Positions 54,485 to 64,000 of a DNA stretch of 64,000 nt are shown piece after piece. The DNA is from Homarus americanus (Eukaryota > Arthropoda > Malacostraca > Decapoda > Nephropidae): assembly GCF_018991925.1 (NCBI RefSeq), contig NW_024736071.1, positions 14,139,942-14,203,941 of the forward strand. The letters are read 5' to 3'. The translations under genes and the position numbers were made by a program. Every line of letters starts with the position of its first letter. Positions within the stretch are counted from its first letter, which is position 1. The notes below the pieces were generated by a model. It saw nothing but the letters and a program-made list of their open reading frames with translations, ran no database searches and was not told where the DNA came from.

Positions 54485-55342
54485 CTGGAAGCACGCATGT
54501 TTTCTATTGATCTTGTAATTGTTATTTAATAAGTAATATTAATATCATGTTAGATTTGTACAATAGATTTATATAGGAAGATTCATCTCAGTGGTAAATT
54601 TATAATTTCTTATGATTATTTCAGTGGATGGAAGAATTATATACACCACATTTACAAATTTTCTTAATAAAAAGTAAATCCTAAAGTTACACACTCTCCA
54701 AGTTTGCAAGTTCAATATTGTACAGTTGCCTCCACATGAATGTACCATGGCCTGGGAATGTATAAGAGCACAGGAATGAGATATGGCAAAGCAACGTGGC
54801 AGTCATGGGCGTGAAACTGTGGATTACTGTGTTTGCCGGTTCCCTGTAGTTCAGTCCTAGTCACTCAGCTGTGTTTACACAATGGTGCTGCATAACATAA
54901 ACAAATAAAGTACAGTATCCATGTGATAAGTGTTCTTCAGCATTGATGTGTAGCCACACAAACAGGGTAATTTTACCGTTTCACGCCCTCACATATTCTC
55001 AGGCTGTGGTATGTTTATATGGAGGCAACTGAACATCATAAAAACCCACTTCGTTATTCTGCAGATGAACCCGGGAGTTATGGGCGAAAATTGTAACACT
55101 GCCATAATCAATTTAATTTCCAAGTGAAAGTTTTCTGTATCAGAAATGATATCAAGGGGGAAAATCAAATACAGTACTGTATTGAAATACAGGTACATAA
55201 ATTAAGAAATATTGAAATCCAATTATATAACAGAACCCGAAAAGAATGACTCGTGAATATGTCGAGTAAGCTTTTAGGCTTTGCATCCTGGGAAGCCCTA
55301 GCTATGGTTAGGCCAATTTGAAAGATCAACTCACATAACCAA
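54485..55342. other. Upstream region of DPH4, no gene recognised
   Basis: AT-rich. It should contain the DPH4 promoter or a non-coding first exon, but no clear TATA or initiator can be assigned from sequence alone. Confidence 0.35.
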
Positions 55343-55641
55343 TACAGCTCCTCCCCGACTTGCAACGGGGTTAGGGACCCAAATCCAGGTCATAAGTCGA
55401 AATGGTCGTAGGTCGAAAATGCTTAAATAATACATAGAAAATCTAAAATGGGTGTCTCTTTTTCTTCTCAGCACCACAAAACTCTCACTTTTAAGCTTGC
55501 CAGCCATTTTAAAGTGAATTACAAACGAAAATTTTGTCAGTACACTGACGTTGGGACTCGAAAATACGTAATTTGACAAAATTTTGGTACGACCGAGGCA
55601 GGTCGTAAGTGCGGGTGGCGGTAAGTCGGGGAGGAACTGTA
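55343..55641. mobile_element. Tigger-like MITE family B, copy 3
   Basis: Ends are tacagctcctccccgacttg and gtaagtcggggaggaactgta; the body is very close to 10742-11048. The - strand again holds ATG GCT GGC AAG CTT AAA AGT GAG, the retained start of a transposase. Confidence 0.9.
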
Positions 55642-56628
55642 TTACCAGAAACCATCACCACCCATCATCAACACAGTTCAACAACCATGTTCTATGCTTA
55701 CATAGGTTAGATTGAGGTAGAGGAGAAACAAGACTCACCTAAGAAGATATCTTATAGCTACTTAAAAAAAAAAAAAAAAAAAAGCCACCTCTAACACATT
55801 CCAAGAGCAGAGTATCCTACTAGAGGAGTGAAACTACCTAACAAAACCTTATGTGCATACAAATAAAGGGACTCTGGGTAAACTGAAGCCAATATTAAAA
55901 AAAAAAGTACAAAATATATATACTGTACTGTAGAGCCCTTTAGCTTCCTCCTTGATGTGGCCACATGTAAGGAGAAAGAGGAAAGGAATATTTCACTCTA
56001 CCTCCAGTAAAGGAGAACACCACTCAGTATAAAGGGGTTTCCTGGATATCACTTACATAGGAAATAAAGATATGATCCTGCACAGAAAATTCACTTGATC
56101 AGTGATCATCAAAAGTGGAAAGAAGAAACTGATAGAAAAAATACCGTAAGGTTAAGTGATTGACATTAAAATTTATCTGTGTGTGCTAGGGAAAGTATCT
56201 TTTTCATCCCCTACTTTCAAATCCCTAGAAACAACACAAAAGTTGATAACCACACATCCTAGATAGACTGGTTCTCCTTTTGAAATTTCAGCTTATTTTA
56301 GGAGAGGCTGGCAAACCTGAGACAAAGTTGTCAAATAGTTTTTTTTGAAGGATTTGGGTACGCTGAATATATTTCTGGAATATGACAAACTAAATATTGC
56401 AATGCTTTGGAGTTAGAGTTATACTGTATATTGAAAATGGCTACCGTGCAGAAAGGGAAACTTTGACACTAGTCGGTAGAGACAATAGAAAGCTTTTATT
56501 TAGTTTTTACACACTCTCAGTAATTATACATACGTTTAGAATAAACTGTTCTTTGTGTTATTTGAAAATTTGGAGCATATTCAGACTAAAAACCCTCAAA
56601 ATTAAATCATGCAGTGACAGTATTCATA
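55642..56628. other. Intergenic DNA, nothing notable
   Basis: AT-rich with an A-run at about 55765-55783. No exon, RNA gene or element ends recognised. Confidence 0.4.
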
Positions 56629-57241
56629 TACAGTTGGGTCTTCATTTACACGGTCAATTGAACCCGTGGAGTACTGCGTAAAACGAGAAACGCGTATATG
56701 AAATAACAGAACATATGGGATTAATTGAAATAGAGATTGGGCCGACCCCCAAACTCCACTTTTTCCGACACAATACGTTCCTTGTAGTCAAAATAACACC
56801 TTAATTTTATGATGGTATGCACACACAATTAATAATTAAGAGAAAGATCAATAATATTAGGTTTTTTAACACTTACGTTAGTAGAAAAGATGGCTGGGCA
56901 CACGGGGATGGGAGGTTGGTTCCGAGGCAGAGGGCAGATTATTGGCCCTCACCTGTATCACTTGTATCACTATCCACCACATAGGCTTGCAGGGCCTCTT
57001 TGTCAAACTCCTCAAAGTCCATATCCTCACTATCACTGACTTGGGCTGGCTGTGGTGGGTGGCGGGTGAAGAACTCGGTAATGTTTTGATGACTGGGCGA
57101 CCTTGTGCGCACCCTGCCCGCGCCGCTTCCCGCGTAAATGACCAAATTTACCGCGTAATTAAAGCATTTCAATTCTGGCAAGGCACCATGTAAATGACCA
57201 AACGTGTAAACAAAAACCGCGTAAATCCAGACTCAACTGTA
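56629..57241 (-). mobile_element. Tigger-like MITE family C, copy 2
   Basis: Ends are tacagttgggtcttcattta and gtaaatccagactcaactgta with gcgtaaa words repeated. The - strand keeps the transposase tail SPSHQNITEFFTRHPPQPAQ, VSDSEDMDFEEFDKEALQAY, VVDSDTSDTGEGQ and stop, more intact than in 34597-35208. It is a deletion derivative of a Tigger element. Confidence 0.87.
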
Positions 57242-57465
57242 CTGTACACAAGTAACAAAAGAATTACACTCTGTGGAGACATCTTTCAATATTTTTCTAC
57301 ATTTATCTAGAAACTGCTGATATAAAAAAAACAATATGAAATGAGAATGAAACTGAAGCAATATAAAATAATAATGAAAGCGAACATATATATTAATTAA
57401 ATAAGGCAAAAGAAAAAAAGCATTAATACTGTATTATAATAAAATTTCATTGTCTTTCAAATGTT

Positions 57466-59820
57466 CCTGCAGATTTTGTCAGTTGTGCTGCAGTTACATG
57501 CAGCAGTATACACCAGCTTTGACTTCTTTTACATTTACAATGAACACTTATGCACTGTTTGGTGCATCTGCAGCTGATGAGCTCCATGCACGAGTCAGGC
57601 ACTGAAGGCAGGGACTTGAGATCAGGGACAAGTGAGTCATCATCTAATCTCTATCCCATTGTCTCAAGTTGGGGCAGCATGTCAGCTTGCTGCCAAATGG
57701 ATGCCTGGTAGTGTGCACACTTTATGTGGAAAGACAGAGCATCACTTGTTGGTGGGAGGGTTTCTAAGGTGTGGGCTCAACCAAAAAGAATGGAGTGAGC
57801 CCTGTCCACTGATGTAGCTACATCACACTTGTAGACTGCAATGAATTATCGGCATTGTGGACTGCTTTCTCACAGAGACCACCTTTACCAAGTAATTGTA
57901 AGAGATTCTGATGCTCCTTGAAGACATTCCAACAGTACTTTTTGGTGTGATCAGCCAAAAAGGATGTAGTGCCAGAGCCTGTCCGAGCATGAAATGCAAG
58001 CAGTGTGCTCAACATACTATTATCAAGTTGAGCTGTAATACGTAGTGTGGATTGGGATGTATTTTCTGTTCTTGGATGTCCTGGACTTCATCCATAATTT
58101 CGAGCATGGTATCTTGCTGAAATGTGCTAGGAGGAGGACCAAGATATCAGTTTCCCAAGCAGCAACAACAATGCTTGATGTTTGGCTCCTCACGCAGTGT
58201 AAAATTATTTGAGTGTCGGCCTCTTCATGACGAGCTTCAAGGACTTCTGTGACTCAGGATTTGAGGATTCCACCTGCTCCTGATTACTAAACCCACCAGA
58301 TATTACAATATTCTTGTTGCTTGCAGAATCCGCTGTCGGGACAAGAATGCTGCCAGATCAGCCTTATTTTCTGCAAGGGCAATAAAACTCTCCCATTTTA
58401 GTGGAAGGGGCACATCCCTACTCTGCACCTCTCTTCTCACTGGTACTGCACCTTTCCCCCATCTTTTTCTGGTTCCACTTTTGATTGAAATTTAATAATA
58501 CCTGTCTTAGATGACGTCTATGCGGCTGAATGAAGCTCCACTTTTCCCACTCTTCAAGACAGACAACAAATACATCTGCCAAATCCCCAAATGTTGTCGT
58601 TTCCCAATATCTACCACGAGAGCCTGACCATCAATGATGTGTGTTGCTTCTTCACCAAGGTCCGTTGCTTGCCAGACTTGGTGGGCAAGGTGTTTTGCCT
58701 ATCAGTACCTCTGACAGAAGTGCCTTTGACCCTGACCAGAGATCACCATTCATTTCTGCAATGGCTAGAGGGATGGGCATGAGCTCATGCTTCAGCATAT
58801 CGTCAAGAATGACATCTCTTCCTGATTGAAAAGCAGCGATCAGACATTGAAGGAGTTTTCTATCTGCTTTGATGAATTTCTGTGGGCTAATTGTGGATTT
58901 CTTTTGTTCCACTTTAGAGAAGAAAAGGTCAGAGGTTTGTTCCTGGGTAAGGTGTCACTGAATTTCACCTGTTTGTCACCGCAAGCATAAGTCGCTCTTC
59001 AACAAATGTGATCAGCTGCTCTTGTCCTTTCTGATGAGCCATCAGGTCTTTTTCCATTTTCTTTGTAACAATATCCTTTATGGCAATGTTTTGCAAGTTT
59101 GGAGATGCATCCACTGAGAATAGTTTGAAGGCCTGCAATGTTGCTAACAGGTTATCTTCATCTTGTAAGTCATGTTTCTGCCTGGCTTTGTTACATTCAT
59201 TGTGCGTGAATGCGTCATCTGACCCTATTCCATACACATATTTGGTTTCACTGGCGAGATGAGATTGGAGGTCGTAAGAGAGGGCCCATCTGCTCAAGGC
59301 TGATGTTGTTTTGGTGATGCCGACAATACCACCACCTTCCTTCCCAGTGACGTTCAGCCAATCCTGGCTTTGATCAGGATCCACTTGATTAAACGACTGT
59401 TTTGACCACTTCACTACAAAGTTCCCTTTATCAAAAATATGCTTTCACATCATCAAGAAGCTGGTGCATCTCACTGACATACACTGTCCCCCAGAGGGTA
59501 TAGCTTATGTCGTTATACCTCATGAAGAAAGGAAGCATCAATTGGAAGGCGTGCAAATGCAGTTCCCAAAGACCATCTTTCTGTGCTCTGGTGAAGAGGA
59601 GGAGGACTTGTATCATCTGCATGTAACTCCATCAGTCCTTGAAATTTGATTAGTGACTCCCTGTGGTAGGTCCCTGACAGTGGGACAGTCAAGACAATAC
59701 AGTAGTGTTGAAGGGTGTTAGCATTGGGACAGTTACAGAGTTTACAGGAAGAGAAGTGTGGGGTCATTCCCCACCTCAGTGACAACATTATGTCTGCGAA
59801 CCGTAAGTCCACATTGATGA
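57466..59820 (-). pseudogene. Decayed member of a multicopy invertebrate gene family with PIN/FEN1-like core and Cys-rich tail
   Basis: Read on the - strand from 59812 down, conserved blocks appear in order, broken by stops and frameshifts: DLRFADIMLSLRWGM, an RYNDISYTLWGTVYVSEMHQ region, GKEGGGIVGITKTTSALSRW (about 59340-59280), then DRYY.ISIKSGTRKRWGK and VPLPLKWESFIALAENKADL AAFLSRQ (about 58520-58335). Next are RHEEADTQIILHCVRS and VVAAWETDILVLLLAHF (about 58245-58115), LAFHARTGSGTTSFLADHTK (about 58000-57945), and a tail with SCRCTKQCISVHCKCK (about 57570-57515). I know this block order from many unannotated, repeated genes in decapods and molluscs. Acidic EAD, xTD and G(S/C)D-type motifs in this spacing suggest a PIN/FEN1 nuclease fold. 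That is my inference. In this copy the GCD-type aspartate is glycine and DTD is ETD, so it is inactive. Confidence 0.75.
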
Positions 59821-59828
59821 TACTCTCT

Positions 59829-60250
59829 TTTTTTTTTTTTTTATATGGGGATTAGCCCACCCGGGGCCTGGGGGGCGAAAATTTAATAATAATAGTAATT
59901 CATAGTAAATAAAATTTATAATAAAAAGTAAAATAAAATAAAATAATAATAATAATAACAACACTGTAATAATGATAATAAAGAAAAGAAAAACAATAAT
60001 CAATAGTGAGAAATGCTATATGTATAGTATGTTGTGTTGTCAATAGTAAGAGAAACAATTGAGATCCTGCAATTGTGTGTAAATGAGGCAGAAAGACAGA
60101 TCAGCAACCTGGGACTTGGTCACAATATTCGTGATGCCATATGGCAGCAGGGTCTACCATTAGACAACACATTATGTTTCCAATATCTTCTCAGGCGGTA
60201 GTACCTCCCTGTTTGATAGCTGCCTGCTACCTACTACCTTGTGTGGATAA
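59829..60250 (-). repeat. LINE 3' UTR-type dispersed repeat (copy 2)
   Basis: The reverse complement matches 17860-18280 over its length: gtctaatggtagaccctg, gaccaagtcccaggttgctg, caattgcagg-type stretch. On the - strand it finishes gggtgggctaatccccatat and an A-run (T-run on + at 59829), so the element inserted in - orientation beside the N-terminal end of the PIN-like pseudogene. Confidence 0.78.
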
Positions 60251-61028
60251 GGAAGAAAGGGACCATAGTGTTGAATGAATATTTTCAGCCAGTTCACTAT
60301 CTCTACGATGGATTGTAGGGAGAAGAGCTGGGCTTATATTTAGGCCTAAAAGATCCCAATTAGACAGCCATAATTTTGAGAATCAGTTATTGATTAATCT
60401 CAATAGAAATATTTGTAAATAAACATGTGTAATGTTATGTCTCTTTTATTTTTATCTTTAGTTAACTTCTTTTTTTTTTATTTACTGATGATTTATTTTA
60501 GTATTTGAGACAATTAATAATTTCATTGTTACTTCTTACTTTCGCTACTTGAGTACTGTACTGTACTTTTTGAATGAGATACATTTTTACTTAAGATCAG
60601 TGATCTTTGGATGCCTTTACTTCTACTTGAGTATCATTTTGCCAATGTAATAATACTTTTACTTAAGTAACAAACTCCGTTATTTTTACAACTCTGCTTG
60701 CGGCAATACAGTCCTTAAGGATAATGATCCGCTGTTGCCAAGAACTGGACACCTCTGGGCACTGGCAAGAACTGCCCATGAGTGATTGACTCATGCAGAT
60801 CACTTACATAGCTTCACAATCGACACACTTAAATCACCTGTAGACCCATGTACAGTATACATAACCAGAAAGTGGCAATAAAAGCTATGTCTCTGACAAG
60901 GAAAGGGTAATACCTAAACATGGTACAGTAGTTGTACTGTACTATGCAAGTAATATACTGTACATTCCCTGTAATTTGAACTTCATAGACCTAACATCTT
61001 AAATTGCATAATCCAGCGTGAAGGCAAG
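60251..61028. other. Spacer with a possible hAT-type element end
   Basis: At about 60525-60697 the sequence carries repeated ctact-tgagta/acttaagta words and ends tatttttacaactctg. Read inward this is CAGAGTTGTAAAAATAACGG, similar to hAT terminal repeats. No partner end was found. Confidence 0.35.
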
Positions 61029-61154
61029 TACAGGCAAACCCTGTTATTCATAGCCTCGATATTCGTAACCCCGTTTATCCGCAATAAATTTATTGTTACC
61101 CATTTCCACTATTCGCAATGGTTGCCCTGTTTATTCGCAAATTCTTATGAGCAA

Positions 61155-62198
61155 AAATTTTGAACCCATGGACCAGGGCGTCATCTCTACATTCAAGGCG
61201 CTCTACACTCAGCGTATCATGGCGCAGCTGATTGAGGGGACCGATGGAGAAGGGAAACCTACAATCCGGGAGTTTTGGAAAAAAACACTACAGCATCAGG
61301 AAAGCCATAAAAAACATCAGTGATTCATGGGAGGCAATAACACAACAGAACATGAACGGTGTGTGGCGTAAGCTGTGGCCCGAGTATTTGTACAACGCTG
61401 TTGGTTTCCCTTCAGTGCCTGCAATAAGGAAGACTATTGTGACTCTTGCAAAGAAGGCTGGATTCATTGAAGTGGATGACGCTGACGTAGAAGACCTCCT
61501 CGACTCTCACAATGAAGAACTTACCAATAAGACCTGATAGAACTGGAGAGGCTTCAGCAGGAAGAAATGCCACTTGCAACGGGAGAAGATGCAGATGAAA
61601 CTCCAACACAACTCCTCACTGTACGGAACCTAAGGAAGCTGATTTCTTCATTTGAGATGGCGATGGATATGGCATTAGAAATGGACCTTAATGTTGAAGT
61701 TGCACTATCATCCGCAATGTCAAGAAAGACATACGAGCATACTACGAGGTGCTCGAGGAGAAGAGGAAGAATGCACAACAAACGACTCTTGATGCATTTA
61801 TCACGGCCAAACCTTCAACCCCCGGTGCACCAACCACCCCACGTACATCCAAACAGAACACAGCTTTTAGGCAGCTGTTCAAGACCAGTGTAAAACCACA
61901 GCCTTCAATGAGTGAACCACAGCCTTCAACCAGTGGAGAACAACAGCTTTCAGTGCAAATTGACAGCGATAATGAGAGTGAGGTGGCTGACGACCCTGGC
62001 AGTGATGATGAGAGTGAGGTAGTTGACGACCTTGGCAGTGAGGAGAGTGAGGTGGCTGACAACCCCAGTAAACCTTCACCCTCTACCCTAATGCCAACTT
62101 CAGCAAGCAAGCAAGCAACACAGCACATCAGAGGTAAATTAAGTCTACGTTTGAAACTTACCTCACACACCTTCAAACATTCAAACACTCGAACATGA
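61155..62198 (+). pseudogene. Tigger transposase C-terminal remnant
   Basis: The frame opens NFEPMDQGVISTFKALYTQR, the conserved 'QPMDQGVI..FK..Y' block at the end of the DDE core. After a frameshift in an A-run (about 61277) come SIRKAIKNISDSWEAITQQN MNGVWRKLWP, then an acidic linker (EVDDADVEDLLDSHNEELTN). After a second shift: LIELERLQQEEMP and, near 61740, YYEVLEEKRKNAQQTTLDAF followed by a Ser/Glu/Asp-rich tail. The helix-turn-helix and most of the catalytic domain are missing. Confidence 0.9.
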
Positions 62199-62209
62199 AA
62201 AGTATACTG

Positions 62210-62519
62210 TACAGTCTCTCCTCGACTTATGACATCTTTGACTTACAACAACCCGGACATACGACGGCCATGGTCGTATAAAATATTTTTCACATTATGT
62301 ATTTTCGAGTCCCGACGTTAGTGATTGCGCTGTGTACTGACAAAATTTTCGTTTGTAATTCCCTTTAAAATGGCTGGTAAGCGTAAAAGTGAGAGTTCTC
62401 GTAGTGCTGAGAAGAAAAGGAGACACCCATTTTAGAATTTCTATGTATTATTTTCGACTTTTCGACTTACGACCTGGTCGTCGGGACGGAACCCCGTCGT
62501 AAGTCGAGGAGAGACTGTA
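62210..62519. mobile_element. Tigger-like MITE family B, copy 4, nested
   Basis: Perfect inverted ends tacagtctctcctcgactta and taagtcgaggagagactgta. The + strand holds atggctggtaagcgtaaaag (MAGKRKSESS type), the retained transposase start. It is inserted in the 3' part of the larger Tigger element. Confidence 0.92.
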
Positions 62520-62782
62520 CTTGTAAACATATACGCCTAATAAACTCAAAGTGTTTGTTATTAAAGTTTATTTGATATTATGCTCTTGATTCTTTATTTA
62601 TTTTGTTCTATATGTAATGAGTAAAACAAGTGTTAAAATCTAACGGCTGTGACCACCGCGATGCCCGTATCCCCCCTATTTACATTATTTCTTATGGGAG
62701 AAATTGCTCCGCTATTCGCAATTTTGATATTCGCAACGAGTTTCATGCCCGTAACCTTTGCGATAAGTAAGGCAGCCCTGTA

Positions 62783-63006
62783 CAGTACAATTTACTGGTG
62801 ATCAAACTCAAGGTACACAGATTTCCAATATGGTATGAATTAAATTTTTTACCTTAGATAGAGCTAATGATTACATCCAGTACTGTATACAGTACTGACA
62901 TGAACCAAACGAAGAATTTAATTTCCACAAAATGAACACATTAGTAATTTTCATTGAATTCTGGGCTGTAATGAAGTTGTGAAAGATCCTTGAAGTGCTG
63001 CTTCTA
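62783..63006. other. Short AT-rich spacer
   Basis: No coding or repeat signature recognised. Confidence 0.4.
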
Positions 63007-63190
63007 AGGGTGTTGGTGGTACAGTGGCAACGCGCTTATCTCTTATTAATATGTCAAGGGTTCGAGCCTCGGCCTGGACACACATGAAAAGGGTGTTATA
63101 CCAGTGTGACCCTCCCAAATATCACAACTTTCCCAGTCCCTGGTTTCCTCCTGAACTAAAACTGGATAGACCCACTGCCCAAATGGCTGG
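63007..63190 (+). mobile_element. tRNA-derived SINE
   Basis: The 5' part looks like a degenerate tRNA with an A box (TGGTACAGTGG, about 63018-63028) and a B box (GGTTCGAGCCT, about 63059-63069) spaced about as in tRNA genes, without a foldable full cloverleaf. The unrelated body ends cccactgcccaaatggctgg taagctgat. This resembles the LINE tail near 17440-17465, suggesting that SINE and LINE share a 3' end. Confidence 0.7.
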
Positions 63191-64000
63191 TAAGCTGATA
63201 AATAAAACCATTACACTGTATTTTTTTTTTCAACAAGCAACATAACATTTCAGCACCCATATGGAAGACATCCACTAGCTATCACTTCTGTGTGGAATGA
63301 TCATAAAGACAGGGTATGGACAAATTATATTAATCTTGTAATCAAAGTTGGTGAAAACTAACCAGTGAAATATTTTGCCTCCAAGAAATAAAATCATGGG
63401 GAAAGTTTAACATTTGGGGAGTCATCTAAATTCCAGATATTTTTTTAAGGGATCTTGATGCACACATATGTTTATTTATAAAATGCAAATTATGTTAATT
63501 AGAGAGAACAAAATGAGTTGACATTTAATCTTACAAAGATATGGTGAAAGTGTCAGTCTTACAAACATGTGACTACTAAAGAGAGACTCAAGGCCAGTCA
63601 TTAATGATGTGACAAAACAATCAAACAAACCTAACTACAACATATTATTCTATGGTCATTAGGTGGACTATGTTGATTTGCCTTTTTCTGTTGTTACAAA
63701 CAGTTTAGGCTTGAGCTGTAAATAGGGATCAAATGCTTCTATTGGGGGAACAGAGGTTGTACTCATGTACTAAAAGCTTGATATACAATGTCATGTAACC
63801 CCAGTCCCAAACAAGCTGTTAGGCTTGTAGAATTCTCTCTCACTTATCAAATTAGCCTTACTATACAGTACTACCTGGTCTAGAAGCAAAAGTGGTAATA
63901 TTTAACAGTTGTGCACCTGAATCATTGGTCTTTAACTAATAACTACAACACTTTATTCTATCAAAGACAACTGTCTTACCTCAAGAAACTGCAAATCGAG
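63191..64000. other. Intergenic AT-rich DNA, no gene recognised
   Basis: No exon, RNA gene or element ends seen up to the window edge. Confidence 0.4.

Larger units (their letters stand above)
61029..62782 (+). mobile_element. Tigger element with transposase C-terminal third
   Basis: Inverted ends: tacaggcaaaccctgttatt at left; at right ttgcgataagtaaggcagccctgta, with attcgcaa/ttatccgc words inside. The coding remnant runs 61155 to about 62130. The element has been shortened by a deletion joining the left end to the C-terminal region, and it carries a nested MITE (62210-62519). Confidence 0.88.

Noticed and set aside
63007..63080. A functional tRNA gene
   Set aside because: A and B boxes are present, but the acceptor and anticodon stems do not pair convincingly and an unrelated SINE body follows.

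Overview
The window looks like a piece of a large, repeat-dense arthropod genome, most likely a decapod crustacean. This is an inference. It rests on intron-split genes, very long (TA)n tracts, TTAGG-type repeats, and several non-LTR, Penelope-like, Tigger/pogo and hAT families of the kinds common in decapod assemblies. Protein-coding sequence is sparse; I can support three genes.

Genes. (1) The C-terminal half of HGS/Hrs, the ESCRT-0 subunit, lies on the + strand in seven exons from 2862 to 31545. It encodes a UIM, a polyQ tract, a PSAP motif, the helical core, a Pro/Gly/Gln-rich tail and a terminal LISFD clathrin box. The N-terminal VHS/FYVE exons must lie left of the window. Its introns hold most of the repeats in the first 31 kb, including an 18.6-kb intron with a 3.5-kb G-rich satellite. 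(2) A DPH4/DNAJC24 orthologue (J domain plus CSL zinc finger, diphthamide synthesis) lies on the - strand in two exons, 54484-54275 and 51193-50978. (3) An unrecognised 262-codon ORF lies on the - strand (50190-49402), just downstream of DPH4 in the same direction.

Mobile elements fill most of the rest. At 1-11 kb there are repeated Tigger-like elements, a solo LTR with a 4-bp target duplication, a Jockey-like retrotransposon, a Penelope-like fragment and LINE 3' pieces. At 11.7-15.2 kb there is a 22-bp-unit satellite. At 32-41 kb there are nested Tigger-like elements, a hAT/ZMYM1-like fragment, (TA)n arrays and an inverted repeat around TTAGG-like DNA. At 41.3-43.2 kb there is a complete short non-autonomous LTR retrotransposon (TRIM-like) on the - strand, with two LTRs, a CCAC target duplication and a polypurine tract. 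At 43.9-45.9 kb there is a decayed endonuclease/RT LINE. At 46-48 kb there is a Tigger-like element with another nested inside.

At 57.5-59.8 kb (- strand) lies a decayed copy of a multicopy invertebrate gene family. It carries what I read as a PIN/FEN1-like nuclease core and a cysteine-rich tail. I consider it the most interesting unexplained item here. At 61.0-62.8 kb there is a Tigger element that keeps the transposase C-terminus, with a second MITE nested inside it. A tRNA-derived SINE follows at 63.0 kb.

All coordinates and translations were worked out by eye from the sequence. Family assignments come from motif recognition, not from searches.
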